From JACVRW01 sp963751835 (GTDB lineage Bacteria; Actinomycetota; Thermoleophilia; Solirubrobacterales; Thermoleophilaceae): a stretch of 64,000 nucleotides of DNA. The notes beneath the pieces were generated by a model that was not told the DNA's origin, searched no databases, and saw only the letters and a list, made by a program, of their open reading frames with translations. The position numbers were made by a program, and so were the translations under genes. The DNA lies in contig CAVVWD010000001.1 of NCBI GenBank assembly GCA_963751835.1, positions 34,912-98,911 on the forward strand, given 5' to 3'. Of the stretch, positions 16,229 to 24,606 are shown in pieces; the first letter of the stretch is position 1, and each line of letters starts with the position of its first letter.

Positions 16229-17923
16229 ATGAAGCGCAGTCAGCTCCTGATCCTGATCTTCGCCGCGCTCGCCGTGGCAGGCGTCGCGCTCGTGTCGGCC
16301 GGTGGCGGGGACGGCGGCGACGACGACGCCGGCGACGGGGCAGGGCCGGCCGCCCCCGAGGGCGCCGTCGCCGTCTCGTTCGCGTACTCCCCAGAGAAGG
16401 AGAAGCTGCTCGCGCCGCTCATCAAGCGCTTCAACTCGGAGCGCGTGCGGGTCAACGGCAGGCCGGTCTTCGTCGAGGGCGAGGTGGTGTCGAGCGGCGA
16501 GGCGGAGTCGGAAATCGCGACCGGCGAACGCAAGTCCGTGGTCTGGTCGCCCGCCTCCTCACTGTGGGGGCGACTGCTCAACTTCGACGCCGACCGGCAG
16601 CTGGCTCCCGAGGAGAACCCTTCGATCGTCCGGACGCCGCTCGTGATCGCGATGTGGGAGCCGTTCGCCGAGGCGCTCGGGTGGCCCGAGCGGCAGATCG
16701 GCTTCGGCGACGTGATCCGGTTGGCGCGCTCGAACCAGGGCTTCGCCGAGTTCGGGCACCCGGAATTCGGGAGCTTCAAGCTCGTGCACACGAACCCCGA
16801 CTTCTCGACGTCGGGACTCGAAGCTGTGGTCGCCGAGTACTACGCCGCCACCGGCAAGAAGGAGGGCCTCACCGAGGAGGACATCGAGGCGTCGGAGGCG
16901 CGCCAGATCGTGCGCGACATCGAGCGCTCGATCGTCCACTACGGCGACACGACGCTCTTCATCGCCGACCAGATGCGGAAGGAGGGGCCGGGCTACGCGT
17001 CGGCTGTCGCGATGGAGGAGGTGACGCTGCTCGACTTCAACAAGAACCGCGGCGGCCAGCCCAAGCTCGTCGCGCTCTACCCCCCGGAAGGCACCTTCTA
17101 CTCGGACAACCCGTTCATCGTCCTCGATGGCGAGTGGGTGCGGCCGGCCGAGCGTCGGGGCGCCGAGCGCTTCCGCGAGTTCCTCGCCGAGGAAATCACC
17201 CCGGAGCTCGCCGCGCGCTCGGGCTTCCGGCCCGCGGACCTCGAGGTGGAGCCGGTCCCGCCCGTCTCCAAGGAAAACGGGGTCGACCCGGCGCAGCCGG
17301 AGCGGGTGCTCGGACTGCCGGAGCCGCGCACACTCGACCGCATCAGGCGGGCGTGGCGCGAGGACCGCAAGCCGGCCAACGTGCTGCTCGTGGTCGACAC
17401 GTCCGGCTCGATGAACGAGGAGAACCGGCTAGAGCGGGCCAAGCAGGGGCTCAACGCCTTCTTCCGGGAGGTCGGCAGGCAGGACAGCGTCGGTCTCAAC
17501 ATCTTCTCCGACCAGCTTCAATCGCTGCTGCCGATCGCGCCCTTCAGCCAGAACAGGCGAGAGCTCCGTGAGACCGTCGACAACCTGATCGCCGATGGCG
17601 GCACCGCGGTGTACGACGCGACCATCGAGGGCTTCCGCTCGGTCCGCAAGGGTGCCACGCCCGAGCGGATCAACGCCGTGGTGGTGTTGACCGACGGCGA
17701 GGACACGGACTCGGCCGCCAGTGCCCAGGACGCTGTGGCGGCGGTCCGTGCCCAGGGCGACTCGGACAACCAGGTGCGCGTGTTCACAATTGCCTACAGC
17801 GCCGGAGCCGCCGGCGCCGCCGAGGCGCTGCAGGCGATCGCCGAGGCCTCCGGCGGACAGGCCTACGAGGGCGATACGGAGGACATCGAGTCCGTCTACC
17901 GGAGCATCTCGAGCTTCTTCTGA
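16229..17923 (+). CDS. Extracytoplasmic solute-binding protein fused to von Willebrand factor A domain
   Basis: 564 residues. Residues 1-25 form a signal anchor or signal peptide, and an acidic Gly/Asp linker (GGGDGGDDDAGDGAG) follows. About 45-340 resemble a type-2 periplasmic binding protein (VSFAYSPEKEKLLAPLIKRFN...). About 365-560 form a VWA domain with the MIDAS motif DTSGSMN and the later DGGTAVYDA and VLTDGEDTDS. It probably captures a ligand and contacts a partner through the metal site. The stop codon shares a base with the next start (TGATG), so a complex with that product is likely. Confidence 0.85.
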   Translation: MKRSQLLILIFAALAVAGVALVSAGGGDGGDDDAGDGAGPAAPEGAVAVSFAYSPEKEKLLAPLIKRFNSERVRVNGRPVFVEGEVVSSGEAESEIATGERKSVVWSPASSLWGRLLNFDADRQLAPEENPSIVRTPLVIAMWEPFAEALGWPERQIGFGDVIRLARSNQGFAEFGHPEFGSFKLVHTNPDFSTSGLEAVVAEYYAATGKKEGLTEEDIEASEARQIVRDIERSIVHYGDTTLFIADQMRKEGPGYASAVAMEEVTLLDFNKNRGGQPKLVALYPPEGTFYSDNPFIVLDGEWVRPAERRGAERFREFLAEEITPELAARSGFRPADLEVEPVPPVSKENGVDPAQPERVLGLPEPRTLDRIRRAWREDRKPANVLLVVDTSGSMNEENRLERAKQGLNAFFREVGRQDSVGLNIFSDQLQSLLPIAPFSQNRRELRETVDNLIADGGTAVYDATIEGFRSVRKGATPERINAVVVLTDGEDTDSAASAQDAVAAVRAQGDSDNQVRVFTIAYSAGAAGAAEALQAIAEASGGQAYEGDTEDIESVYRSISSFF

Positions 17924-18690
17924 TGCCCGGGGAGATGCGCCCGTACAGCCGGTCCGAGTTCAACAGGGCACTCGTCGTCAACGCCCTGACCCAGCCGTTC
18001 AATGTCGTCCTGCTGGCCGGGATCGTGATCGCCGGCCTGCTGCTCAACCAGCTTCTCCCGCTACTGGTAGTCGGGCTCGTGGTGTACGGGATCGCGGTCG
18101 CCCGCACCTATCTCGACGAGGACGAGGCGAACAAGGTGCTCGAGCGCGAGCGCGAGCAGCGCCGCGAGCGCCTCGAGGCCGGTCGGCTCGACCCCGGTGT
18201 CCTCGCGGACCCGATCGCGGAGCTCCTCGGCGAGGGACGCCGGCGAGAGGCGCGAATCCGCGACGCGATCGACCGTGCCGAGCTGCCCTACGAGGAGGTG
18301 TCACAGGAGGTCGACCGCTTCATCCGCGCGATGGAGGACGGCGCCCGGCGCGCGCAGCTCCTCTACGAGGCCCTCGCCGAGAGCCCGCCCGCCGCGGTCG
18401 AACGGCGGCTGGCCGAGGTCAGCGGCGACGCGTCGAAGGCGGAGCTCACGGCGGCGCTCGAGAATCAGCTGTTGGTGCTGAGGCGGATGGAGGGCCAGCT
18501 CCAGCGCTTCTACGACGAGATGGAGCGCGTGCTGGTCGAGCTCGACACCGTGCGCGGGAACCTCGTCTCGGTGTCTGCTTCCACGGAGGCCGCGAACCAA
18601 CAGCGCCTCGCGGGTGACGTTCGCGCGCTGCGCGAGGAGGTCGGCGCGGTCGCCGCGGGGATGAGCGAGGCGTACGAGGGAAGCTCCTGA
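17923..18690 (+). CDS. Membrane-anchored coiled-coil protein
   Basis: 255 residues, function unknown. One hydrophobic hairpin lies at about 24-60 (VVLLAGIVIAGLLLNQLLPLLVVGLVVYGIAV). Long charged helices follow, with strong coiled-coil character at 70-95 and 150-240. There is no enzyme motif. It is translationally coupled to the solute-binding/VWA protein and is probably its membrane-side partner. Confidence 0.8.
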   Translation: MPGEMRPYSRSEFNRALVVNALTQPFNVVLLAGIVIAGLLLNQLLPLLVVGLVVYGIAVARTYLDEDEANKVLEREREQRRERLEAGRLDPGVLADPIAELLGEGRRREARIRDAIDRAELPYEEVSQEVDRFIRAMEDGARRAQLLYEALAESPPAAVERRLAEVSGDASKAELTAALENQLLVLRRMEGQLQRFYDEMERVLVELDTVRGNLVSVSASTEAANQQRLAGDVRALREEVGAVAAGMSEAYEGSS

Positions 18691-18716
18691 GGCGCGCTGG
18701 TTGGCGCCGCGCCGGC

Positions 18717-19682
18717 TCAGCGGTTCGAGCGAGCGTACGCGCGCACGACGAAGTACGCCGCGCGCGGCGTGCCGTCGGGGTCGACTAGCCCGGAGTCGAA
18801 GCGGGCGCCGGGCGGCGCGCCGAACCAGTTGTAGACGAACACCCCGGTGATCCTGGAGCGCATGCCACGGCGCCTGGAGTCGTAGCGCTCCGCCAGCCGG
18901 AACATCCAGCGCGTGCGCTGCGCCGCGCGGGACTCCGAGTAGGGCCACTGTCCGCTGCCCTCGAACGCCACGATCCCGTTCGTCTCGGTCATCCAGACCT
19001 CGCCCGGCACGGTCTCGAGCATCACGCGGGTATCAAATGACGTGCCGTTGTTCACATCCTGGTAGTTGTGCAGCCCCCAGAGGCGCGGCCGGCCGGGTGC
19101 GTGGCGCAGGAACTCGCGCAGGTACCGGTGCATGTTCGCGGTGTCCAGCACGTCGGCCGCCAAAACGCGGAAGCGCCGGCGGCGGCTCTCGCGGAGCAGC
19201 ACCCGGTAATAGCGGACCGCGAGGCGTGGACGCGTGAAGGTCGGCTGTGAGATGTGGTTGACCTCGTTCCAGGCCGAGTAGGTGCGCACCCACGGGTAGC
19301 GGTTGTCGAACCTGCGGACCGCGGCGCGGTACGCCCTCGCGCTCGGCGGGCGGCAGACCCTGCTTCGCGAGTAGCGGCGGCCGTCGAAGCAGCCCGAGCG
19401 GGCACCGAACGTCACGAGCACGTCCTGTCCTTGCGCGCGGGCGGCGCTCATGAAGCCGTCCACCTCCGCCAAGGCTCCGGTCCTGGCCCAGTCCCAGGCG
19501 ACGACGTAGCGCACCCGCTTTAGCCCCAGGCTATGCCAGGCCGGAGTGCCGAACATCGCGGCGCTGTGCTCGCCGATGCCCACGCGGTAGCTCGCATCGG
19601 CGGGCCCCGCCGCGACGAGCACGGCGAGAAGCCAGATCAGAATCGCGGCGCCCAGCCCCTGCCGGCATACCCCAAATGTCAT
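18717..19682 (-). CDS. Secreted TIM-barrel glycoside hydrolase-like protein
   Basis: 321 residues, with a signal peptide of about 30 residues ending PADA. The remainder looks like a GH clan-A-type (beta/alpha)8 barrel: VTFGARSG, YSAWNEVNH (Asn-Glu, the usual acid/base position) and VWMTETNG (second Glu, nucleophile position), ending with VFVYNWFGAP. The family is often listed simply as hypothetical in actinobacteria, and the polysaccharide target is unknown. ATG 19682 gives the best signal peptide; ATG 19703 is possible. It is convergent with the coiled-coil gene. Confidence 0.75.
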   Translation of the reverse strand: MTFGVCRQGLGAAILIWLLAVLVAAGPADASYRVGIGEHSAAMFGTPAWHSLGLKRVRYVVAWDWARTGALAEVDGFMSAARAQGQDVLVTFGARSGCFDGRRYSRSRVCRPPSARAYRAAVRRFDNRYPWVRTYSAWNEVNHISQPTFTRPRLAVRYYRVLLRESRRRRFRVLAADVLDTANMHRYLREFLRHAPGRPRLWGLHNYQDVNNGTSFDTRVMLETVPGEVWMTETNGIVAFEGSGQWPYSESRAAQRTRWMFRLAERYDSRRRGMRSRITGVFVYNWFGAPPGARFDSGLVDPDGTPRAAYFVVRAYARSNR

Positions 19683-19687
19683 GGCGG

Positions 19688-19716
19688 TTGACCGTTTGGG
19701 CATCCGGCTGTAGCGT
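19688..19716 (+). promoter_or_regulatory. Promoter (-35 TTGACC, -10 TAGCGT, 17-bp spacer)
   Basis: TTGACC (19688-19693) and TAGCGT (19711-19716) with a 17-bp spacer give a housekeeping-type promoter reading towards the gene at 19926. It implies a leader of about 200 nt that contains no gene I can support. Confidence 0.5.
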
Positions 19717-19925
19717 ACCGACGGCGTCGAGTGCGCCTCGGGCGCAAAGGCCAAGCTCGGCGCTATCCGCACCTCCCCCGATCTCGGCCACGAGCCGCCG
19801 CCAATACTTCTCGCGCCGCCCTAGGCGCGTGCCAAATGACGGGACCATCCCGACCCCGGAGCCGGTCTCCACCCGCACCCAGGAGGTGTTCTCAGCCTGT
19901 TGGGATTTCGGAAGGAGGCAACGAC

Positions 19926-20507
19926 GTGCGCACCAGATTCACCCTCAAGGTCGTCCTGCTCGCGATCATCGCGCTCGGACTTCTGGTCGCTGGCCCGGCA
20001 GTCGCTAACGCCAAGGGCGGCGGTAAGAAGACCCTCATCCTCACCGGCGAGCAGGTCCAGTCGGAGTTCCTGGATCTCGGGACCCCCGGACCAACCCCCT
20101 CGCTCGGTGACGAGCTGGTCTTCTCGGAGACCCTGTTCAAGCGTGGTCGGGAAGTCGGCGTGAGCGCCGTGGACTGCACGGTCAAGCAAAGCGTCCCGCC
20201 TTACGACGTTGTGATATTCCACTGCGTCGCAACCATCAAGCTGTTCATGAAGGGGCAGATCACCCTGCAAGGGCTGATCGAGGTCCAGGGCCTGGACGAC
20301 CCAGGGCCCTTCAAGGTGGCGATCACCGGAGGCACAGGGAAGTTCCGCTGCGCCTGCGGTGAGGCGATATACCGCCAGACGAGCGATCCTGGCGTGGAGC
20401 CCGTGACGAGCGTCTACAAGCTGCGCATCGACTCGTGCAAGAAGGGCAAGAAGGACGATGACAAGAAGGGCAAGAAGGACAGGGACCGAGACAGGGATAG
20501 GGACTAA
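19926..20507 (+). CDS. Secreted allene-oxide-cyclase/dirigent-like barrel protein with charged repeat tail
   Basis: 193 residues. It has an N-terminal signal peptide (LLAIIALGLLVAGPAVANA). The beta-barrel region has features of the AOC/dirigent-like family: SLGDELVFSETLFKRGREVG near residue 60, HCVATIKLFMKGQITLQGLI near 100, and VAITGGTGKFRCACGEA. The C-terminus is a low-complexity charged tail built from KKGKKD and RDRDRD units. A strong SD (GGAAGGAGG, 19910-19918) lies 7 bases before GTG 19926, the clearest ribosome site in the window, and fixes the start. The function in bacteria is unknown. Confidence 0.82.
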   Translation: MRTRFTLKVVLLAIIALGLLVAGPAVANAKGGGKKTLILTGEQVQSEFLDLGTPGPTPSLGDELVFSETLFKRGREVGVSAVDCTVKQSVPPYDVVIFHCVATIKLFMKGQITLQGLIEVQGLDDPGPFKVAITGGTGKFRCACGEAIYRQTSDPGVEPVTSVYKLRIDSCKKGKKDDDKKGKKDRDRDRDRD

Positions 20508-20524
20508 AACAGTGTCTCGGTGAC

Positions 20525-20557
20525 GCCGGGCCGCGGGCAGTCGCTCCGCGGCCCGGC
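20525..20557 (+). terminator. Terminator-like hairpin
   Basis: A perfect 12-bp stem (GCCGGGCCGCGG / CCGCGGCCCGGC) with a 9-base loop lies just after the AOC-like gene and ends about 24 bp before the kinase start. Confidence 0.7.
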
Positions 20558-20580
20558 GGTCGGGGTCAGGCGCCCATACT

Positions 20581-21813
20581 ATGCCCGTGCGCGCGGGCGA
20601 CTACGAGATCCTGGAGCCCATCGCGACCGGCGCGATGGGGGCCGTGTACCGTGCCGCGCGCCTCGACACTCGGGAGGAGGTCGCGCTCAAGCGGCTCCTC
20701 GAGGAGCGCAACGTGCGGCGCTTCGAGATCGAGGCGCGCCTGCTGTCGTCGCTCGAGCATCCGCGCGTCGTGGGCGTGAGGGAGCACTTCGAGCACGGCG
20801 GCGACCTCTGGCTCGTGATGGAGCTCGTCGACGGGCCGAGCCTCCACGACCTGCTCGCCGAGCGGGGCGATCCGGGCCTGCCGGTGGACGAGTCGGTCGA
20901 GTACGCGCGCCAGGTCTGCGAGGCGCTCGCCTACGTGCACGCCCAGTACGTCGTGCACCGCGACGTCAAGCCCGACAACGCGATCCTGGGCTCCGACGGC
21001 GTGGTGCTGGTCGACTTCGGCGTCGCGCGCGAATACGAGACCGGCACCGAGGGGACCGCCGTGATCGGCACGCCCGGCTTCATGGCGCCCGAGGTGCTCG
21101 GTGGGGTGGTGTCTCCTCGCTGCGACGTCTTCGGCGTGGCCGCCACCTTGTGGACGCTGATCGCCGGCGAGCCGCCCCGCTACGGGGAGGACGCCGTGCT
21201 GCCTGTGGAGCCTCACCTCGCGGCAGCGCTGCGCGCCGGCCTCGAGCTCGACCCGAACCGGCGCACCGGCTCGGTCGAGGCGTTCGCGGCCGCGATCGGC
21301 ACACGCCTTACACCCGCGCAGGGTGTCTCGCTCGCCCACAGCCTCGACGAACCCGGGATGCCGCGCACCCTGCTCGAGGCGATCCTGCGGGCCGCCGCGG
21401 GTGTGTTCGAGGCGGCCGCGGCCTCGCTCGCGCTGCTCGACCGTGCGACCGGAGAGCTCGTCTACGAAGCGTCCTGGGGCGCGGCCGGCGAGATCCTGGG
21501 TATGCGATTGCCACCCGGGATGGGGGTGGCGGGTGCGGTGGCCGCCACCGGCGAAGGCGTGGCCGTGCCGGACTGTCGCTCGGACGAGCGCTTCGCAACC
21601 GACTGGGCCGCCCGCACCGGCTATGTGCCGAGCACCATGCTCACGGTGCCGCTCAGGCGCGGGCAGCACACGTTGGGCGTGCTGCAGGTGCTCGACCGCC
21701 GCGACGGCCGCGGCTACGGCCCCGACGACGTCGAGCGCGCCGCGGCGTTCGCCGACCTTGCCCTGATGGGCGTCGAGGTGGAGGTGACTGGGCGGGAGAC
21801 GGTGGTTCCCTAG
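20581..21813 (+). CDS. Ser/Thr protein kinase (PknB-like) with C-terminal GAF domain
   Basis: 410 residues, all cytoplasmic. The kinase domain is at about 5-240: glycine loop ATGAMGAVY, catalytic Lys in VALKRLL, HRDVKPDNAIL, DFG in VDFGVAREY, and GTPGFMAPEV. A GAF domain covers about 265-400 (EAILRAAAGVFEAAAASLALLD, SRTMLTVPLRRGQ-type phrase STMLTVPLRRG). There is no transmembrane helix or PASTA repeat. The GAF domain probably senses a small ligand that controls the kinase. GTG 20587 is an alternative start, 6 bases after a -10-like CATACT. Its stop shares CTAG with the convergent sucD stop. Confidence 0.92.
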   Translation: MPVRAGDYEILEPIATGAMGAVYRAARLDTREEVALKRLLEERNVRRFEIEARLLSSLEHPRVVGVREHFEHGGDLWLVMELVDGPSLHDLLAERGDPGLPVDESVEYARQVCEALAYVHAQYVVHRDVKPDNAILGSDGVVLVDFGVAREYETGTEGTAVIGTPGFMAPEVLGGVVSPRCDVFGVAATLWTLIAGEPPRYGEDAVLPVEPHLAAALRAGLELDPNRRTGSVEAFAAAIGTRLTPAQGVSLAHSLDEPGMPRTLLEAILRAAAGVFEAAAASLALLDRATGELVYEASWGAAGEILGMRLPPGMGVAGAVAATGEGVAVPDCRSDERFATDWAARTGYVPSTMLTVPLRRGQHTLGVLQVLDRRDGRGYGPDDVERAAAFADLALMGVEVEVTGRETVVP

Positions 21814-22689
21814 ACCCGCGCGCCCAGGACCTCGACGGCCAGCTCGAGCCACCTGGGTCGGGTTGCGGCCCACGCGCACGCCCTTGGCCTCCAGCGCCTC
21901 CGCCTTGGCCGCGGCGGTGCCCTTCGATCCGGACACGATCGCTCCGGCGTGGCCCATCGTCTTGCCGGGCGGCGCGGTGAAGCCGGCGATGTAGGCGAGC
22001 ACCGGCTTCGAGACCTTCGCCGCGATGTAGTCGGCGGCCTCCTCCTCGGCCGAGCCGCCGATCTCGCCGCACATCACGATCAGCTCGGTCTCGGGATCCG
22101 CCTCGAACGGCTGGATGATGTCGATGAAGCTCGAACCGGGGACCGGATCGCCGCCGATACCCACGATCGACGAGTTGCCGAAGCCGCGCTGAGCCAGCTC
22201 GTTGCCGATCTGGTAGGTGAGCGTGCCGGAGCGGGAGACGAGCCCGACGTTGCCCTCCCTGAAGAACTGCGCGGGGATGATCCCGACGTTGGCCTTGCCG
22301 GGAGACAGGACGCCGGGACAGTTGGGGCCGATGAGCCTGGTCCTGCCTCGTCTCAGGTGGTTGTAGACCTTGAGCTCGTCGTGGGCTGGGATGCCCTCGG
22401 TGATCGCTATGACGAGCTCGATCCCGGCGTCATCGGCCTCGAGGATCGAGTCAGCCGCGAAGCGCGGCGGCACGAAGACCATCGCGGTGTTGGCACCGGT
22501 CTCTGCCACGGCGTCGTGGAAGGTGTTGAAGACGGGTATGCCCTCGACGTCCTGGCCGCCCTTGCCGGGCGTCACGCCGGCCACGACCTGCGTGCCGTAG
22601 TCGCGGTTGCGCAACGAGTGGAAGGTGCCCTCGCGACCCGTGATCCCGGAGACACACAGCCTGGTTGCGCCGTCGACCAAGATCGCCAT
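21810..22689 (-). CDS. sucD: Succinyl-CoA ligase alpha subunit, frame-broken near the C-terminus
   Basis: TCA-cycle enzyme subunit that binds CoA and carries the phosphohistidine. VTGITGREGTFHS-like start (VSGITGREGTFHSLRNRDYG), GPNCPGVLSPGKANVGI, and phospho-His in MGHAGAIVSGSKGTAAAK. Near 21846 one extra base shifts the frame: as written it reads ...NPTQVARAGRRG and runs on for hundreds of codons. Removing one base gives NPTQVAELAVEVLGARV and a stop at 21810-21812, which makes about 292 residues, the usual length. I therefore annotate the restored end. The start overlaps the sucC stop by one base (TGATG). Confidence 0.9.
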
Positions 22690-23828
22690 CAGCCCGCCAG
22701 CTCCACGACCTTCTCGGCCGCTCCCAGCATCGTGGCCTCGGTGTGCACGTTCGGCAGATTCGCCTCCGCGAGCAGCGCTCGGCCCTCCTTGTCGTTCGTG
22801 CCGTCGAGGCGGACCACGAACGGCACGTCCGGCTCGATCTGCCTGAACGCCTCGATCAGTCCGCGCGCGACCTCGTCGCAGCGCGTGATGCCGCCGAAGA
22901 TGTTGAACAGCACCGCGCTCACCTTCTCGTCCGAGAGGATCACCTCGACCGCGTCCGTGATCGCCTCGGCCTTGGAGCCGCCGCCCGCGTCGAGGAAGTT
23001 GGCCGGGCGCCCGCCCGCCTGGGCGACCACGTCGAGCGTCGACATCACGAGCCCCGCGCCGTTGCCGAGTATCCCCACGTTGCCGTCGAGCTTGACGTAG
23101 GTGAGTCCGCGCTCCTTGGCCATGCGCTCCTGCGGGTCCTCTGCCGAGACGTCGCGCAGCTCCGCGATGTCCGGATGGCGGAAGAGCGCGTTCGCGTCGA
23201 TCGTGACCTTGGCGTCGAGCGCCACGACCTCGCGCTTCTTGGTGATCAGCAGGGGATTGACCTCGACGAGCGTGGTGTCCTCGCGCACGAACACGTCATA
23301 GAGCCTGGCGAGCATCGCGCCGACGGGGCGGATCACGTCCTCGGCGATACCCGACTCGAAGGCGAGCCGGCGCCCGTGGAAGTCCTGGAAGCCGACCAGC
23401 GGGTCCACGTGGAGCATCCGCATCGCGTCCGGGTCCTTCTCGGCGACCGTCTCCACGTCCATGCCGCCCATACGAGACAGCATCGCCATCGGCTTCTTGG
23501 CCGCCCGGTCGAAGACGATCGCCGCGTAGTACTCCTCGTCGATCTCGCTGGCGCGCTCCACGTAGAGCTCGTGGACCGTGAAGCCGCGGATGTCCATGCC
23601 GAGGATCGCGCTCGCGTGCTCCTCGGCCTCGTCGCGGTCGTTCGCGAGCTTGATGCCGCCCGCCTTGCCGCGCCCGCCGATCTGGACCTGCGCCTTGATC
23701 ACCACGGGGAAGCCGAGCTGCTCGGCCGCCTCGACGGCCTCGCGGACCGAAGCGGCGTGCGCGCCGTCCGGCACCGGGACCTCATGCTTCTTGAAGAGCT
23801 GCTTGCCCTGGTATTCGAGAAGGTCCAT
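22689..23828 (-). CDS. sucC: Succinyl-CoA ligase beta subunit
   Basis: 379 residues with the ATP-grasp fold: MDLLEYQGKQLFKKHEVPVP, VVIKAQVQIGGRGKAGGI, EVNPLLIT, LDGNVGILGNGAGLVMSTLD and NIFGGITRCDEVARG. With SucD it makes succinate and ATP/GTP from succinyl-CoA. The pair form a two-gene minus-strand operon whose promoter must lie in the 100 bp before the divergent HAD gene. Confidence 0.95.
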   Translation of the reverse strand: MDLLEYQGKQLFKKHEVPVPDGAHAASVREAVEAAEQLGFPVVIKAQVQIGGRGKAGGIKLANDRDEAEEHASAILGMDIRGFTVHELYVERASEIDEEYYAAIVFDRAAKKPMAMLSRMGGMDVETVAEKDPDAMRMLHVDPLVGFQDFHGRRLAFESGIAEDVIRPVGAMLARLYDVFVREDTTLVEVNPLLITKKREVVALDAKVTIDANALFRHPDIAELRDVSAEDPQERMAKERGLTYVKLDGNVGILGNGAGLVMSTLDVVAQAGGRPANFLDAGGGSKAEAITDAVEVILSDEKVSAVLFNIFGGITRCDEVARGLIEAFRQIEPDVPFVVRLDGTNDKEGRALLAEANLPNVHTEATMLGAAEKVVELAG

Positions 23829-23871
23829 GACGGATAGATAGAGTGCGCGACCGCCAAAAGCTATCGCTCGT

Positions 23872-23888
23872 ACCCGGCCAAGCCGGGT
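23872..23888. promoter_or_regulatory. Short hairpin in divergent sucC/HAD promoter region
   Basis: ACCCGGC-CAA-GCCGGGT, a perfect 7-bp inverted repeat midway between the divergent starts. It could be an operator or only chance in GC-rich DNA. Confidence 0.3.
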
Positions 23889-23928
23889 GCTTGCGCAAGG
23901 CGGGCGCTCGACCCTATCGAAAGATCAG

Positions 23929-24606
23929 ATGGCTCTACCGAAAGACGTCAAGTTCGTCACGTTCGACTGCTACGGAACGCTCATCGACTGGGAGACAGGC
24001 GTCTTCGACGCGTTCCAGAAGGAGGCCGACCGGGACGGATTCACCATCGACCGCGACGCGTTGATTCCTCGCTTCATCGAGGTGCAGCGCGAGATCCAGC
24101 GCGGCTCGTACGAGCTCTACGCCGAGGTGCTGCGCCGGACCGCCGTGCGCGTGGCAGCCGAGCTCGGCTGGGAGCTCGAGCCCTCGCGCTCGAACTTCCT
24201 CCCCAACAGCGTGCCGGCCTGGCCACCCTTTCGCGAGACGAACGCGCAGCTCGAGCGCTTCGCCAAGAAATACGAGGTCGGCATCCTCTCGAACATCGAC
24301 GACAAGCTGCTTGGGGCCACGCGGCGCCACCTGCGCGTGGACTTCGACCTGGTGGTGACCGCCCAGCAGGTGCGCTCCTACAAGCCGGACCCGGCGCACT
24401 TCAAGGAGTGCGCCCGGCGGATCGGCTCGACCAGGAGGAACTGGGTGCACATCGCCTCCGGATACCCCACCGACGTAGCCCCGTGCATCCAGATGAAGAC
24501 GCCGGTGATCTGGGTCAACAGGCACGGTGAAGAGCCCGAGGGCAAGAAGCCCGACGCCGACGTCCGGACCTTTCGCGACGCCGGCAAGCTGCTGAAGGCC
24601 GCTTGA
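23929..24606 (+). CDS. HAD hydrolase, haloacid dehalogenase type II-like
   Basis: 225 residues. Motif I is FVTFDCYGTLIDWE (Asp nucleophile in FDCYGT, the haloacid-dehalogenase version). Motif II is GILSNIDDKLL, motif III the Lys in SYKPDPAHF, and motif IV IASGYPTDVAPC, where the usual GD/GDS aspartate pattern is altered to SGYPTD. The substrate is unknown. ATG 23929 starts immediately before the conserved motif. It overlaps the metallo-beta-lactamase-fold gene by 4 bp. Confidence 0.88.
   Translation: MALPKDVKFVTFDCYGTLIDWETGVFDAFQKEADRDGFTIDRDALIPRFIEVQREIQRGSYELYAEVLRRTAVRVAAELGWELEPSRSNFLPNSVPAWPPFRETNAQLERFAKKYEVGILSNIDDKLLGATRRHLRVDFDLVVTAQQVRSYKPDPAHFKECARRIGSTRRNWVHIASGYPTDVAPCIQMKTPVIWVNRHGEEPEGKKPDADVRTFRDAGKLLKAA

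Noticed and set aside
20566..22689. 707-residue minus-strand frame ending in sucD
   Set aside because: The extension beyond sucD is caused by a one-base break near 21846 and runs antisense to the kinase. It has no family text.
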